Assembly: GCF_017349355.1 (NCBI RefSeq)
Contig: NZ_JAFMPM010000008.1
Span: forward strand, 868,001 to 932,000
From: Thiothrix fructosivorans
GTDB lineage: Bacteria; Pseudomonadota; Gammaproteobacteria; Thiotrichales; Thiotrichaceae
Length of the DNA: 64,000 nucleotides
Direction: 5' to 3'
Translations under genes and position numbers: made by a program
Part shown: one piece after another, positions 28,680 through 37,151 of the stretch
How the letters are laid out: each line of letters opens with the position of its first letter
How positions within the stretch are numbered: position 1 is the first letter of the stretch
The notes under the pieces: model-generated
The model's input: the letters and a program-made list of their open reading frames with translations, nothing else
The model's database searches: none
What the model was told of the DNA's origin: nothing

Positions 28680-29126
28680 ATGCAAAAAACATATACCATT
28701 CAATCCCTTGTTTGCACCGAAATGTCGCCCGGTAAAGGCTCAATGGTCTGGCAATTGCGTGATGTGGCGGATGACCGCGTGCGTAAAGTCAACGGTCTGA
28801 GCACTTTGGATAAACAGGGGGTGATTGAATCCGTGCGCTCGATCTATACCCGCGAAGCTCCGTTGGTCGAAGAACTTTTGCTGCATCAGGAAGGTGATAC
28901 TTTCACCATCGACTTTAGCGGTTTTAACAAAGTGCAGGGCTATATTGACCGTGAGATGTACGCCGATCTGCAAAAATCCGAACGTTTGTCGTGTATGGTC
29001 GGTAAATTATGGCGGACACTTGCTGTGGTGGGAATTCTGGTTGTACTCTCGCTGGGGTGGATGCTGAATACCAGCATGACCAAGTTTTCCCAGCAACAAC
29101 CGTTGATACATCATGAGCTACCTTGA
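28680..29126 (+). CDS. Hypothetical tail-anchored membrane protein
   Basis: A 148-residue protein I do not recognise. Residues 1-110 look soluble and mixed alpha/beta (SLVCTEMSPGKGSMVWQLRD, YTREAPLVEELLLHQEGDTF). One membrane helix follows near the C-terminus (LAVVGILVVLSLGWML), leaving a short polar tail. ATG at 28680 is favoured over an upstream TTG for lack of support for the latter. It overlaps the next Nudix gene by 14 bases, suggesting translational coupling. Confidence 0.65.
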   Translation: MQKTYTIQSLVCTEMSPGKGSMVWQLRDVADDRVRKVNGLSTLDKQGVIESVRSIYTREAPLVEELLLHQEGDTFTIDFSGFNKVQGYIDREMYADLQKSERLSCMVGKLWRTLAVVGILVVLSLGWMLNTSMTKFSQQQPLIHHELP

Positions 29127-29964
29127 CCGCATTTATGCTTGCAATAATTTTGAACCCACTCACTACCGTGCATTATTGATCGACGGCAAAGTCTACGGGC
29201 AAATCAAACCCGACTTCTCCGCACACTTGGCACAGTGGGCAGATATTTTTACCGTAACGGATACGACGGTGGTGTTAAATCCCGCACTGGGTGATTACGC
29301 CACACGAACGGCAGCGGTTGCGCCTGTGTTCCGGGCGTTGTACGAACAAGGCGTGATTGATAGCTGGGTGGCAGAAGCCTATCCAATCACCCACAGTTTC
29401 GGTGGTCACGCTGAATTAGAAATCGAACGGGCGGCGACCAATTTCATGGGGGTGAAAACCTTCGGCATCCACGTTAACGGTTTGGTGCAAACGGCTAACG
29501 GCGTTGAGGTCTGGGTAGGCACGCGCTCGTTGGATAAACCTTTCTGGCCGGGCAAGCTCGATCAGATGGTGGCAGGCGGTCAGCCCGTCGGCTTAGGTTT
29601 GCTGGAAAATGTCATTAAAGAGTCGCAAGAAGAAGCGAATATCCCACTAGCATTGGCACAACAAGCACAAGCGATTGGTACGATTCCTTACCAGCAAGCA
29701 GGCTGGCGCGGTTTGGATAATTCCACCATTTACGTGTATGACTTGTGGTTGCCAGAAGATTTTGTGCCGGAAAATACTGATGGTGAAGTCATTGCATTTG
29801 AGCGAATTCCTTTAGCAGAAATAGCGCATCTGACGGAAACCACGGAAGCATTCAAGGACAATTGCACCTTGGTCAATATTGATCTTTTATTGCGCATGGG
29901 ATTAATTACGCCGCAACATCCTGATCATGCTGCTATTCTCAAAGCCTTATACATTGCTGGTTAA
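29113..29964 (+). CDS. Nudix hydrolase with DUF4743 N-terminal domain
   Basis: A 283-residue protein. The N-terminal 115 residues match DUF4743 (YLDRIYACNNFEP, LIDGKVYGQIKP), which is found fused to Nudix domains in Tnr3-like proteins. The Nudix box runs about residues 155-177 (GGQPVGLGLLENVIKESQEE), with the required Gly, Glu and EE residues. Relatives in yeast act on oxidised thiamine diphosphates. That substrate is family knowledge and not shown here. Confidence 0.82.
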   Translation: MSYLDRIYACNNFEPTHYRALLIDGKVYGQIKPDFSAHLAQWADIFTVTDTTVVLNPALGDYATRTAAVAPVFRALYEQGVIDSWVAEAYPITHSFGGHAELEIERAATNFMGVKTFGIHVNGLVQTANGVEVWVGTRSLDKPFWPGKLDQMVAGGQPVGLGLLENVIKESQEEANIPLALAQQAQAIGTIPYQQAGWRGLDNSTIYVYDLWLPEDFVPENTDGEVIAFERIPLAEIAHLTETTEAFKDNCTLVNIDLLLRMGLITPQHPDHAAILKALYIAG

Positions 29965-29982
29965 TACAAAAGAGATAAAAAA

Positions 29983-32598
29983 ATGAAACAAGGTGAACCT
30001 AAAACCATTTATTTGCAGGACTACACCGCACCTGCTTATCGCGTGGATGCGGTATCGTTGGTGTTTGAATTGGGCGAAGATGCTACCCGCGTGACTAGTG
30101 TGGCAAATTACCGCCGCGCTTCAGGTGTTGCTGCTGATGCGCCGTTGGAACTCTTCGGCGAAAACCTCGAATTGTTGGAAATCCGCCTGAACGGTTTGCC
30201 GCTAACGGCTACCGATTACAGCGTGAGCGACACGGGGATGAGCATCCCGAACGTATCCGCATTGTGTACGTTGGAAATCGTGACGCGCATTTACCCGCAG
30301 AAAAATACCTCGTTGGAAGGTTTGTACCAAACCAGTGGCAATTTCTGCACGCAATGCGAGGCGCAAGGTTTCCGCAAAATTACCTATTACCCCGACCGCC
30401 CCGATGTCATGACCGTATTTACTACGCAGATTCTGGCGGATAAGCAGAAATACCCCGTGCTGCTTTCCAACGGCAATTTGACGGGTAGCGGCGATTTGGC
30501 GGATGGCAGACATTGGGCGCGTTGGGAAGATCCGTTTCAGAAACCAGCGTATTTATTCGCGCTGGTGGCGGGAAATTTGCAGCACGTAGAAGACCATTAC
30601 ACCACGCTGTCCGGTCGTGATGTGACCTTACGCATCTACACCGAAGCGCACAATATCGACAAGTGTGACCACGCCATGCAGTCGCTCAAGCGTGCCATGC
30701 ACTGGGATGAACAGCGCTTTGGGCTGGAATACGACCTCGATATTTACATGATTGTGGCGGTCGACGACTTTAATATGGGGGCGATGGAAAACAAGGGGCT
30801 GAACGTATTCAACTCCAAGTTGGTATTCGCCAGCCCCGCCACGGCGACGGATATGGATTACGTCAGCATTGAAGCGGTGATCGGGCATGAGTATTTCCAC
30901 AACTGGACGGGCAACCGCGTGACCTGCCGCGATTGGTTTCAGTTATCGTTGAAGGAAGGCTTGACGGTATTTCGCGATCAAGAATTTACCTCTGATCTGC
31001 ATTCACGCTCGGTGAAGCGCATTGAAGATGTGCGGATGTTGCGTACCCATCAGTTTGCGGAAGATGCCAGCCCGATGGCGCATCCGATTCGCCCGTCGTC
31101 TTATATGGAAATCAATAACTTCTACACCGTGACGGTTTATGAGAAGGGGGCGGAAGTGGTGCGTATGTACCAAACCTTGTTGGGGCGTGACGGTTTCCGC
31201 AAGGGCATGGATTTGTATTTCCAGCGGCATGACGGACACGCGGTTTCCACCGAAAATTTTCTGGCAGCAATGGCGGATGCTAACGCAGCCGATTTAAGCC
31301 AGTTCCAGCGTTGGTATGATCAAGCGGGTACGCCGGACGTGGCAGTGCGCATGGCTTACGACGCGGCGGCGCAAACGTGTACGCTGCATTTCACCCAAAC
31401 CTGCCCTGCAACGCCAGAAGCAGCGGTGAAATCGCCGTTCTTGATTCCAATCGAAGTGGGTTTGTTGAATAGCCACGGGCAAGACATGCTCGGTACGCAA
31501 GTATTGCGCCTCACCGAAGCCGAGCAAACGTTCAGCTTTAGCGATGTGCCGGAACAACCTGTGCCGTCGTTGCTGCGCGGGTTTTCTGCGCCGGTCAAAC
31601 TGAGCTACCCGTATACCGCCGCCGATTTGGTGTTTCTGATGAAGCATGACAGCGATGCGTTTAATCGCTGGGATGCGGGGCAACGCTTGGCGATGCAAAC
31701 TATCCTTAGCTTGCTGGCAGCGCATCAGCAACAGGAAGCCTTCGGATTGGAACACGATTTTATCAGTGCGTATCAGGCGATTCTTACCGATGCCACCTTG
31801 GATCATGCTTTACGTGCTGAAGCCTTGACGCTGCCATCCGAGGCCGATATTGCGGAACGGGCGCGACCGTCTGACCCTGAAGCGATTCACACGGTACGCG
31901 AATTCATCCACGCGACGTTGGCGAAAGCCTTGCGCTTGGATTTGGAAACGTTGTACGCCGACTTGCACGCGCAAGGGCAGGGCGACTATTCACCGGATGC
32001 GGCAAGCATTGGGCGGCGTAGTTTGAAAAATGTTTGTCTGGCGTATTTGGGGCGGATTCAGGATGACAGTATCCACGAAACGTGTCTGCAACAGTACATG
32101 ACCGCAGGCAATATGACCGATGCAATGGCGGCATTGTCGGTATTGAGCCGCATTGAATGTCCGCAACGGGAAGTCGCTTTGCAACATTTCCACGACCGTT
32201 GGCAGCACGATGCGTTGGTGATGGATAAATGGTTTGCCCTGCAAGCCACCTCGTCATTGCCGGATACGCTGCAACAAGTGCAAGGATTGATGCAACACCC
32301 GCTGTTCGATTTGCGCAATCCGAATAAAGTACGGGCATTGGTGGGTAGTTTTGCGATGCGTAACCCATTGCATTTCCACGCGCCAGACGGCAGCGGTTAC
32401 GCGTTCCTCACCGACCGCGTGCTGGAATTGGATGCAATGAACCCACAAATTGCCTCACGCATGGTGCGCCCATTGATGAACTGGCGGCAGTACGAAACGA
32501 TTCGTAGCGGTTTGATGAAAGCCCAACTGGAGCGCATTCAAACGCACGCGGGTTTGTCGGGGGATGTGTATGAAATCGTGAGCAAGAGTCTGGTATAA
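29983..32598 (+). CDS. pepN: Aminopeptidase N
   Basis: A large zinc M1 aminopeptidase, 871 residues as in E. coli PepN. The substrate-anchoring GAMENKGLN (about 265-273) and the zinc site HEYFHNWTGNR with the downstream Glu in LKEGLTVFRDQEF are intact. It trims N-terminal residues from peptides in the cytoplasm. The start at 29983 has a moderate AGAGATAAAAAA leader. A promoter for the next gene lies over its stop codon. Confidence 0.96.
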   Translation: MKQGEPKTIYLQDYTAPAYRVDAVSLVFELGEDATRVTSVANYRRASGVAADAPLELFGENLELLEIRLNGLPLTATDYSVSDTGMSIPNVSALCTLEIVTRIYPQKNTSLEGLYQTSGNFCTQCEAQGFRKITYYPDRPDVMTVFTTQILADKQKYPVLLSNGNLTGSGDLADGRHWARWEDPFQKPAYLFALVAGNLQHVEDHYTTLSGRDVTLRIYTEAHNIDKCDHAMQSLKRAMHWDEQRFGLEYDLDIYMIVAVDDFNMGAMENKGLNVFNSKLVFASPATATDMDYVSIEAVIGHEYFHNWTGNRVTCRDWFQLSLKEGLTVFRDQEFTSDLHSRSVKRIEDVRMLRTHQFAEDASPMAHPIRPSSYMEINNFYTVTVYEKGAEVVRMYQTLLGRDGFRKGMDLYFQRHDGHAVSTENFLAAMADANAADLSQFQRWYDQAGTPDVAVRMAYDAAAQTCTLHFTQTCPATPEAAVKSPFLIPIEVGLLNSHGQDMLGTQVLRLTEAEQTFSFSDVPEQPVPSLLRGFSAPVKLSYPYTAADLVFLMKHDSDAFNRWDAGQRLAMQTILSLLAAHQQQEAFGLEHDFISAYQAILTDATLDHALRAEALTLPSEADIAERARPSDPEAIHTVREFIHATLAKALRLDLETLYADLHAQGQGDYSPDAASIGRRSLKNVCLAYLGRIQDDSIHETCLQQYMTAGNMTDAMAALSVLSRIECPQREVALQHFHDRWQHDALVMDKWFALQATSSLPDTLQQVQGLMQHPLFDLRNPNKVRALVGSFAMRNPLHFHAPDGSGYAFLTDRVLELDAMNPQIASRMVRPLMNWRQYETIRSGLMKAQLERIQTHAGLSGDVYEIVSKSLV

Positions 32599-32599
32599 T
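32591..32599 (+). promoter_or_regulatory. Extended -10 promoter for the small exported protein
   Basis: TGG-TATAAT at 32591-32599 is an extended -10 element. It overlaps the pepN stop and sits 32 bases before the start of the next gene. No good -35 is seen, which extended -10 promoters tolerate. Confidence 0.55.
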
Positions 32600-32631
32600 C
32601 CGCCGACATTCACTTGAGAAGAGGGCATCTG

Positions 32632-33078
32632 ATGAAAATGACGAGTTTGAAAGCGCTAGGGCTGGCAGCCTTGTTGATGGTTGGCGGTAACGCAATTGCT
32701 GATGAAGTATGGAACAGCAACGTTGGGCGTATTGTGTACGCTGATGAAATCGGCCCAACGTCGGTATTTGCTTATGGCTCTGCGGAAGATCCGGGTGTGG
32801 TCTACATTTTGGGTTTGGCTAAAGTCTACCAAAACCGTGGTACGTATGATGGTTACTGGGCAAAAAACAAGGCTAAAGTGGAATGCACCACCGAGCGTCC
32901 CGGCATTTACGGCAATATGACGAAGTTCTGGGGGCGTTACCAGATCAAGTTCCTCGACAAAGGTTTCCCAGCACGTTGGGAAGCGACGTGGAGCTACTGT
33001 GATGGCGCAGCAGAAAAAGTGAAAATTGAAGCAACCCCAGCGGTCGCCGAAGCGGCTACCACAGCGCCAGCAAAATAA
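32632..33078 (+). CDS. Small exported protein of unknown function
   Basis: A 148-residue protein with a clear signal peptide (MKMTSLKALGLAALLMVGG, cleavage probably after NAIADE or just before). The mature part is aromatic-rich with repeated Tyr/Trp/Gly positions (AYGSAEDPGVVYILGLAKVY, GYWAKNKAKVECTT, WEATWSYCDGA) and has two cysteines that could form one disulfide. The last 25 residues are Ala/Glu/Thr-rich. I do not recognise the family. It is a single gene with its own likely promoter and a strong terminator. Confidence 0.7.
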   Translation: MKMTSLKALGLAALLMVGGNAIADEVWNSNVGRIVYADEIGPTSVFAYGSAEDPGVVYILGLAKVYQNRGTYDGYWAKNKAKVECTTERPGIYGNMTKFWGRYQIKFLDKGFPARWEATWSYCDGAAEKVKIEATPAVAEAATTAPAK

Positions 33079-33098
33079 GCGACGCTTTCGCCCATAAA

Positions 33099-33132
33099 AA
33101 AGGGTCAACCCGCCCACGTTGGTTGACCCTTT
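33099..33132. terminator. Bidirectional terminator
   Basis: AAAGGGTCAACC (33099-33110) and GGTTGACCCTTT (33121-33132) form a perfect 12-bp stem. Further A residues on the left (33096-33100) give a T-run for the minus strand. It serves the exported-protein gene on the plus strand and the His-rich protein gene on the minus strand. Confidence 0.85.
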
Positions 33133-33217
33133 GCCCCTAATCCCAATCCTTGGTTATCTTAATCCCCAGCCCTGTTTAGCCCTTTATCAAACAGCCCCCT
33201 ATTTGTTCACCGTACAC

Positions 33218-33700
33218 TTATTTAGCGTGTTGTGCGTATGGCATTGGTGGTGCTTTGTCGTGACCTCTGCCTTGATCAAACTGCCCGTGTTGCATCTTGT
33301 CTGATTTAACCGGCGCAGGTTGATGTTGATCACGTTGATCACGTTTGCCATCGTGGCGCTCATCTTTCTTCACTACCACTTTATTGTTGGACAGCTTGGT
33401 AATCAGTTTGTTCAATGCGACTTCTTGATCGGCTACGTTAGCGCGTTCACGCTTGGTAACTTTATGATCTTTCAACGCGGCTTTGACGGATGTACCTAAT
33501 GTACGCAGTTCTTTGCGTACTTGGCGTTCTTCGCTTTGAGTCAGCTTGCCGCTTTTAACGCCCGCATCAATACGCATATCCAATTGGGCGATATTCACAT
33601 CCAAACGTTGGTGTTGTGCGTGTGGTGCTGCCATTGCCACAGACGATGTGAACAGTGCGCCAGCGATCAGTGCGCTTGAGAATAACGTCATCTTTTTCAA
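33218..33700 (-). CDS. Small exported His- and Lys-rich protein
   Basis: A roughly 160-residue protein with a signal peptide (LFSSALIAGALFTSSVAMA, cleavage AMA-AP). The mature N-terminal half is helical (NIAQLDMRIDAGVKSGKLTQ, RQVRKELRTLG), and the C-terminal third is disordered and rich in His, Lys, Asp and Gln. It is possibly metal-binding or a periplasmic stress protein; I do not recognise a family. Start choice: TTG at 33700 has GGGGA 7 bases ahead, whereas the ATG at 33691 has none. It is divergent from pta. Confidence 0.65.
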   Translation of the reverse strand: MKKMTLFSSALIAGALFTSSVAMAAPHAQHQRLDVNIAQLDMRIDAGVKSGKLTQSEERQVRKELRTLGTSVKAALKDHKVTKRERANVADQEVALNKLITKLSNNKVVVKKDERHDGKRDQRDQHQPAPVKSDKMQHGQFDQGRGHDKAPPMPYAQHAK

Positions 33701-33848
33701 TTTGTTTCCCCAGTTAGTGTGTGTGAAGCGAAAGTGTTTTGCCTTTCGATGGGTAACAATACGTGCCAATCAAGCAAGAAATAGGATTGAATTGTGTAAA
33801 AACAAAGGATGTATATGTACTGCTTAACCATTTCGACATAAAACCTCA

Positions 33849-33878
33849 TTGGCAGTTACCCCCGTATTGCTTTATTAT
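33849..33878 (+). promoter_or_regulatory. Candidate pta promoter
   Basis: TTGGCA (33849-33854) and TATTAT (33873-33878) are 18 bases apart, about 50 bases ahead of the pta GTG start. Confidence 0.5.
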
Positions 33879-33924
33879 GATTGCTGCAACGCACAAAATT
33901 ACTGGAATTCTAAGGGGTACAAGC

Positions 33925-36015
33925 GTGTTTCATAGCATTTACATAGCAGGGGCAGAACCCCACAGTGGCAAATCCATTATTGTGTTGGGCATGATGGAAA
34001 TGCTCCGCGCCATGACACCCAAGGTCGGTTTCTTCCGCCCCGTTATTCTCGAAAATAACGGACGCGACCCGCTGATTCACCTGATTTCCAAGCGTTATGA
34101 CTTGGATATGAGTGGCAGTGAACTGTACGGCGTGACCCAAGATGTTGCCCGCAAAATGGTGGCAGAAGGTAACCACGATGAACTCCTCAAACTGATCCTC
34201 GCCAAATACCGCGCTGTACAAGAAAAAATGGACATCGTGGTGTGCGCTGGCACGGATTTCACGGGCGCAAGCTCGGCGCTGGAACTCGATTTCAATGCCA
34301 GCCTTGCGAATCACTTCGGGTGCTTGTTCCTGCCTGTCATCAAAGGACATGGGCGCACGGCGGGTGAAATTGCCGATGCAGTCCGCATGTTGGAAGAGCA
34401 TTTGGATGCGGGGCAACATTGCGAATTGCTCGCTGCCTTTGCTAATCGCGTGCCGCCACATGAAGTGGATGAGCTGTCAGCATTGTTGCAAGGTTCACGC
34501 TTCCCGTTTTACGTGTTGCCTGAAAAGAGTGCGTTGGAACGCCCCACCGTGGGGGAAATTGCCCGCGCCTTGCATTTCGATTGCCTCTATGGCACGCCCC
34601 AGTCGATGAACCATGAGGTATCGCGCTACAAGGTGGCGGCGATGCAGGTGCAAGATTTCCTTGATCATTTGGAAAATTGCACGCTGATTATTACCCCCGG
34701 CGACCGTTCCGACATTATTCTCGGCAGTTTGGCAGCGGATGCTTCCAGCAATTACCCGTTGATTGCAGGGCTAGTGCTGACGGGTGGGCAAAAACCTGCG
34801 CCGCAAGTCAGCAAATTGCTGGAAGGCATGAATCCGTTGCGTTTGCCGATTCTGTCTTCGCCGCTGGATACTTTCGAGACGGCGCTGAAAGTGAATGAAG
34901 TCGAGGGTAGCATTTTGCCCTCCGACGAGCGCAAGATTGCGGTGGCATTGGGGTTGATGGAATCGCATGTGGATATGCACCAGTTGCGTCAGTTGATTAT
35001 CCAGAACGTGGGGCAGCGCATGACCCCGCTGATGTTTGAATACGAGCTGATTCAACGTGCTAAGTCGCAGCGTAAGCACATTGTGTTGCCGGAAAGTAAC
35101 GATGAGCGCGTGTTGCGGGCAGCAGAAATTCTTTCCTTACGTGAAGTGGTGCAAGTGACCTTGCTGGGTGTGGATGCGGAGGTTCGTGCTAGAGCGTCGC
35201 ACTTAGGCTTGAAGTTGCGTGATGTGGCGATTATTGACCCGCGCACGTCGCCGTTACGTCAGGAATTTGCGGATGCGTATTACAAGCTGCGCGAGCATAA
35301 GTGTAGTGCGTTTTCGTATGCGTGGGATTCGATGGCGGATGTTAGCTACTTCGGCACGATGATGGTGCATCTGGGCTATGCCGACGGCATGGTATCCGGT
35401 GCGGCGCATACGACTCAACACACCATTCGCCCTGCGTTTGAAATCATTAAAACCAAGCCAAATTGCTCACTGGTTTCCAGCGTATTTTTCATGTGTTTGG
35501 AAGATCGGGTGTTGGTGTACGGCGATTGCGCGGTCAACCCTAATCCGAATGCGGAACAATTGGCTGACATCGCGGTAACGTCTTCCGACACGGCACGGAT
35601 GTTTGGAATTGAGCCACGCACGGCGTTGCTGTCGTATTCGTCGGGTGAATCCGGCAAAGGTGATGACGTGGAAACCGTGCGTAGCGCGGTGCAACTGGCT
35701 CATGCACGTCGCCCTGATCTGAAACTCGACGGCCCGATTCAATACGATGCTGCTGTGGATGCGGAAGTCGGTAGCTCTAAAATGCCGAATAGCGAAGTCG
35801 CAGGTAAAGCCACGGTCTTTATTTTCCCCGACCTCAATACAGGGAATAACACGTACAAAGCGGTGCAACGTTCGGCGAATGCCGTTGCCATTGGTCCGGT
35901 GTTGCAAGGCTTGAACAAGCCGGTTAACGACCTCAGCCGTGGTTGCACGGTGACAGACATTGTGAATACCGTGGTTATTACCGCGATTCAGGCACAACAG
36001 GAGATGGCAGCATGA
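33925..36015 (+). CDS. pta: Phosphate acetyltransferase, long form
   Basis: Converts acetyl-CoA and phosphate to acetyl phosphate. The 696-residue protein has the three-part layout of E. coli Pta (714 residues): a BioD-like N-terminal P-loop domain (SIYIAGAEPHSGKS), a DRTGG-type middle domain, and the catalytic PTA domain beginning near LPESNDERVLRAAE with SGAAHTTQHTIRP and GPVLQGLNKPVNDLSRG. The start is GTG at 33925 with AAGGGG 8 bases ahead; an in-frame extension upstream is not homologous. Its stop overlaps ackA (ATGA). Confidence 0.94.
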   Translation: MFHSIYIAGAEPHSGKSIIVLGMMEMLRAMTPKVGFFRPVILENNGRDPLIHLISKRYDLDMSGSELYGVTQDVARKMVAEGNHDELLKLILAKYRAVQEKMDIVVCAGTDFTGASSALELDFNASLANHFGCLFLPVIKGHGRTAGEIADAVRMLEEHLDAGQHCELLAAFANRVPPHEVDELSALLQGSRFPFYVLPEKSALERPTVGEIARALHFDCLYGTPQSMNHEVSRYKVAAMQVQDFLDHLENCTLIITPGDRSDIILGSLAADASSNYPLIAGLVLTGGQKPAPQVSKLLEGMNPLRLPILSSPLDTFETALKVNEVEGSILPSDERKIAVALGLMESHVDMHQLRQLIIQNVGQRMTPLMFEYELIQRAKSQRKHIVLPESNDERVLRAAEILSLREVVQVTLLGVDAEVRARASHLGLKLRDVAIIDPRTSPLRQEFADAYYKLREHKCSAFSYAWDSMADVSYFGTMMVHLGYADGMVSGAAHTTQHTIRPAFEIIKTKPNCSLVSSVFFMCLEDRVLVYGDCAVNPNPNAEQLADIAVTSSDTARMFGIEPRTALLSYSSGESGKGDDVETVRSAVQLAHARRPDLKLDGPIQYDAAVDAEVGSSKMPNSEVAGKATVFIFPDLNTGNNTYKAVQRSANAVAIGPVLQGLNKPVNDLSRGCTVTDIVNTVVITAIQAQQEMAA

Positions 36016-37151
36016 AAATTTTGGTGCTGAATGCAGGCAGTTCGTCTATCAAATACCAAGTGTTCGGCATGGAGGCGCAACAAGTGCTGGTCGGTGGGCT
36101 GATTGATCGGATTGGCGAAGCAGGCAGTGAGATGGCGTCGCATCAGGATGCACTGGCGCGGATTATTCGGCATTTGCAAGCGGCAGGTATTACCGACATT
36201 CAGGCGATTGGTCATCGCGTCGTGCATGGCGGTGAACATTTCAAGCAGCCTGCACTGATTGATGCGGAAGTCATCGCGACGATTCGGGCGATGATTCCGC
36301 TCGCCCCGTTGCACAATCCGGCGAATTTGCAGGGGATTGAAGTGGCGCAACGGCTGTTTCCGGGTGTGCCGCAAGTGGCGGTGTTTGATACAGCATTTCA
36401 CCAAACCATGCCGCCCGTGGCGTTTCGTTATGCGCTGCCAGCGGAGCTGTATACGGAATATCGGGTGCGCCGTTATGGCTTTCACGGCACGTCCCACCAT
36501 TATGTAGCGCAACAAGCGGCGGCGTATTTGCAACGCGATTTAGCGGATCTCAATTTGATTACGTTGCACCTCGGCAATGGCTGTAGTGCTGCTGCGATTG
36601 CCAAGGGTCATAGCGTCGATACGTCGATGGGCATGACCCCGCTGGAAGGTTTGGTGATGGGGACACGTTGCGGTGATATTGACCCCGCGCTGCATTTTTA
36701 TTTGCAACGCGAAACGGGGCTGTCCCCTAATGATGTGGAAACACTCCTCAATAAAAAAAGCGGTCTGAAAGGTTTGTGCGGTGTTGGTGATATGCGCGAA
36801 GTGCAAACACTGGCGGATACGGGCGATACCGATGCGCAATTGGCAGAAGCGATGTTTGCTTATCGGGTGAAAAAATATGTCGGTGCGTATATTGCGGTCC
36901 TGGGTCGGGTGGATGCGGTGATTTTCACCGGCGGTATCGGCGAACATTCTGCGCGTATTCGGGCGCAAGTGTGCGCGAATTTGCAGGTATTCGGCATATA
37001 CCCTGACCCTGCCAAAAATGCCCCGCATGGTACTGGCATTCTGGAATTCCAACAGGAAGCTGCTACCCTCAAGCTTTTGGTCATTCCGACCAATGAGGAG
37101 CTTGAAATTGCCCGCAGTACCGAACAACAGTTGTTATTACGCCGGAATTGA
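36012..37151 (+). CDS. ackA: Acetate kinase
   Basis: Transfers phosphate between acetyl phosphate and ADP, giving ATP and acetate. From ATG 36012 the protein has 379 residues, a little short of the usual 400. LNAGSSSIKYQVF (residues 5-17), GHRVVHGGEHF, FHGTSHHYV and HLGNGCSAAAI are all present. It is translationally coupled to pta by a 4-base overlap. The frame of a sugar kinase begins inside its 3' end. Confidence 0.95.
   Translation: MKILVLNAGSSSIKYQVFGMEAQQVLVGGLIDRIGEAGSEMASHQDALARIIRHLQAAGITDIQAIGHRVVHGGEHFKQPALIDAEVIATIRAMIPLAPLHNPANLQGIEVAQRLFPGVPQVAVFDTAFHQTMPPVAFRYALPAELYTEYRVRRYGFHGTSHHYVAQQAAAYLQRDLADLNLITLHLGNGCSAAAIAKGHSVDTSMGMTPLEGLVMGTRCGDIDPALHFYLQRETGLSPNDVETLLNKKSGLKGLCGVGDMREVQTLADTGDTDAQLAEAMFAYRVKKYVGAYIAVLGRVDAVIFTGGIGEHSARIRAQVCANLQVFGIYPDPAKNAPHGTGILEFQQEAATLKLLVIPTNEELEIARSTEQQLLLRRN

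Noticed and set aside
33763-33924. Upstream extension of pta to an earlier ATG
   Set aside because: The residues do not resemble Pta and include the probable promoter; GTG at 33925 has AAGGGG at good spacing.
37018-37107. Upstream in-frame extension of the FGGY kinase
   Set aside because: The extra residues are the ackA reading in another frame and precede the conserved ATP-binding start; ribosome-site spacing supports 37108.
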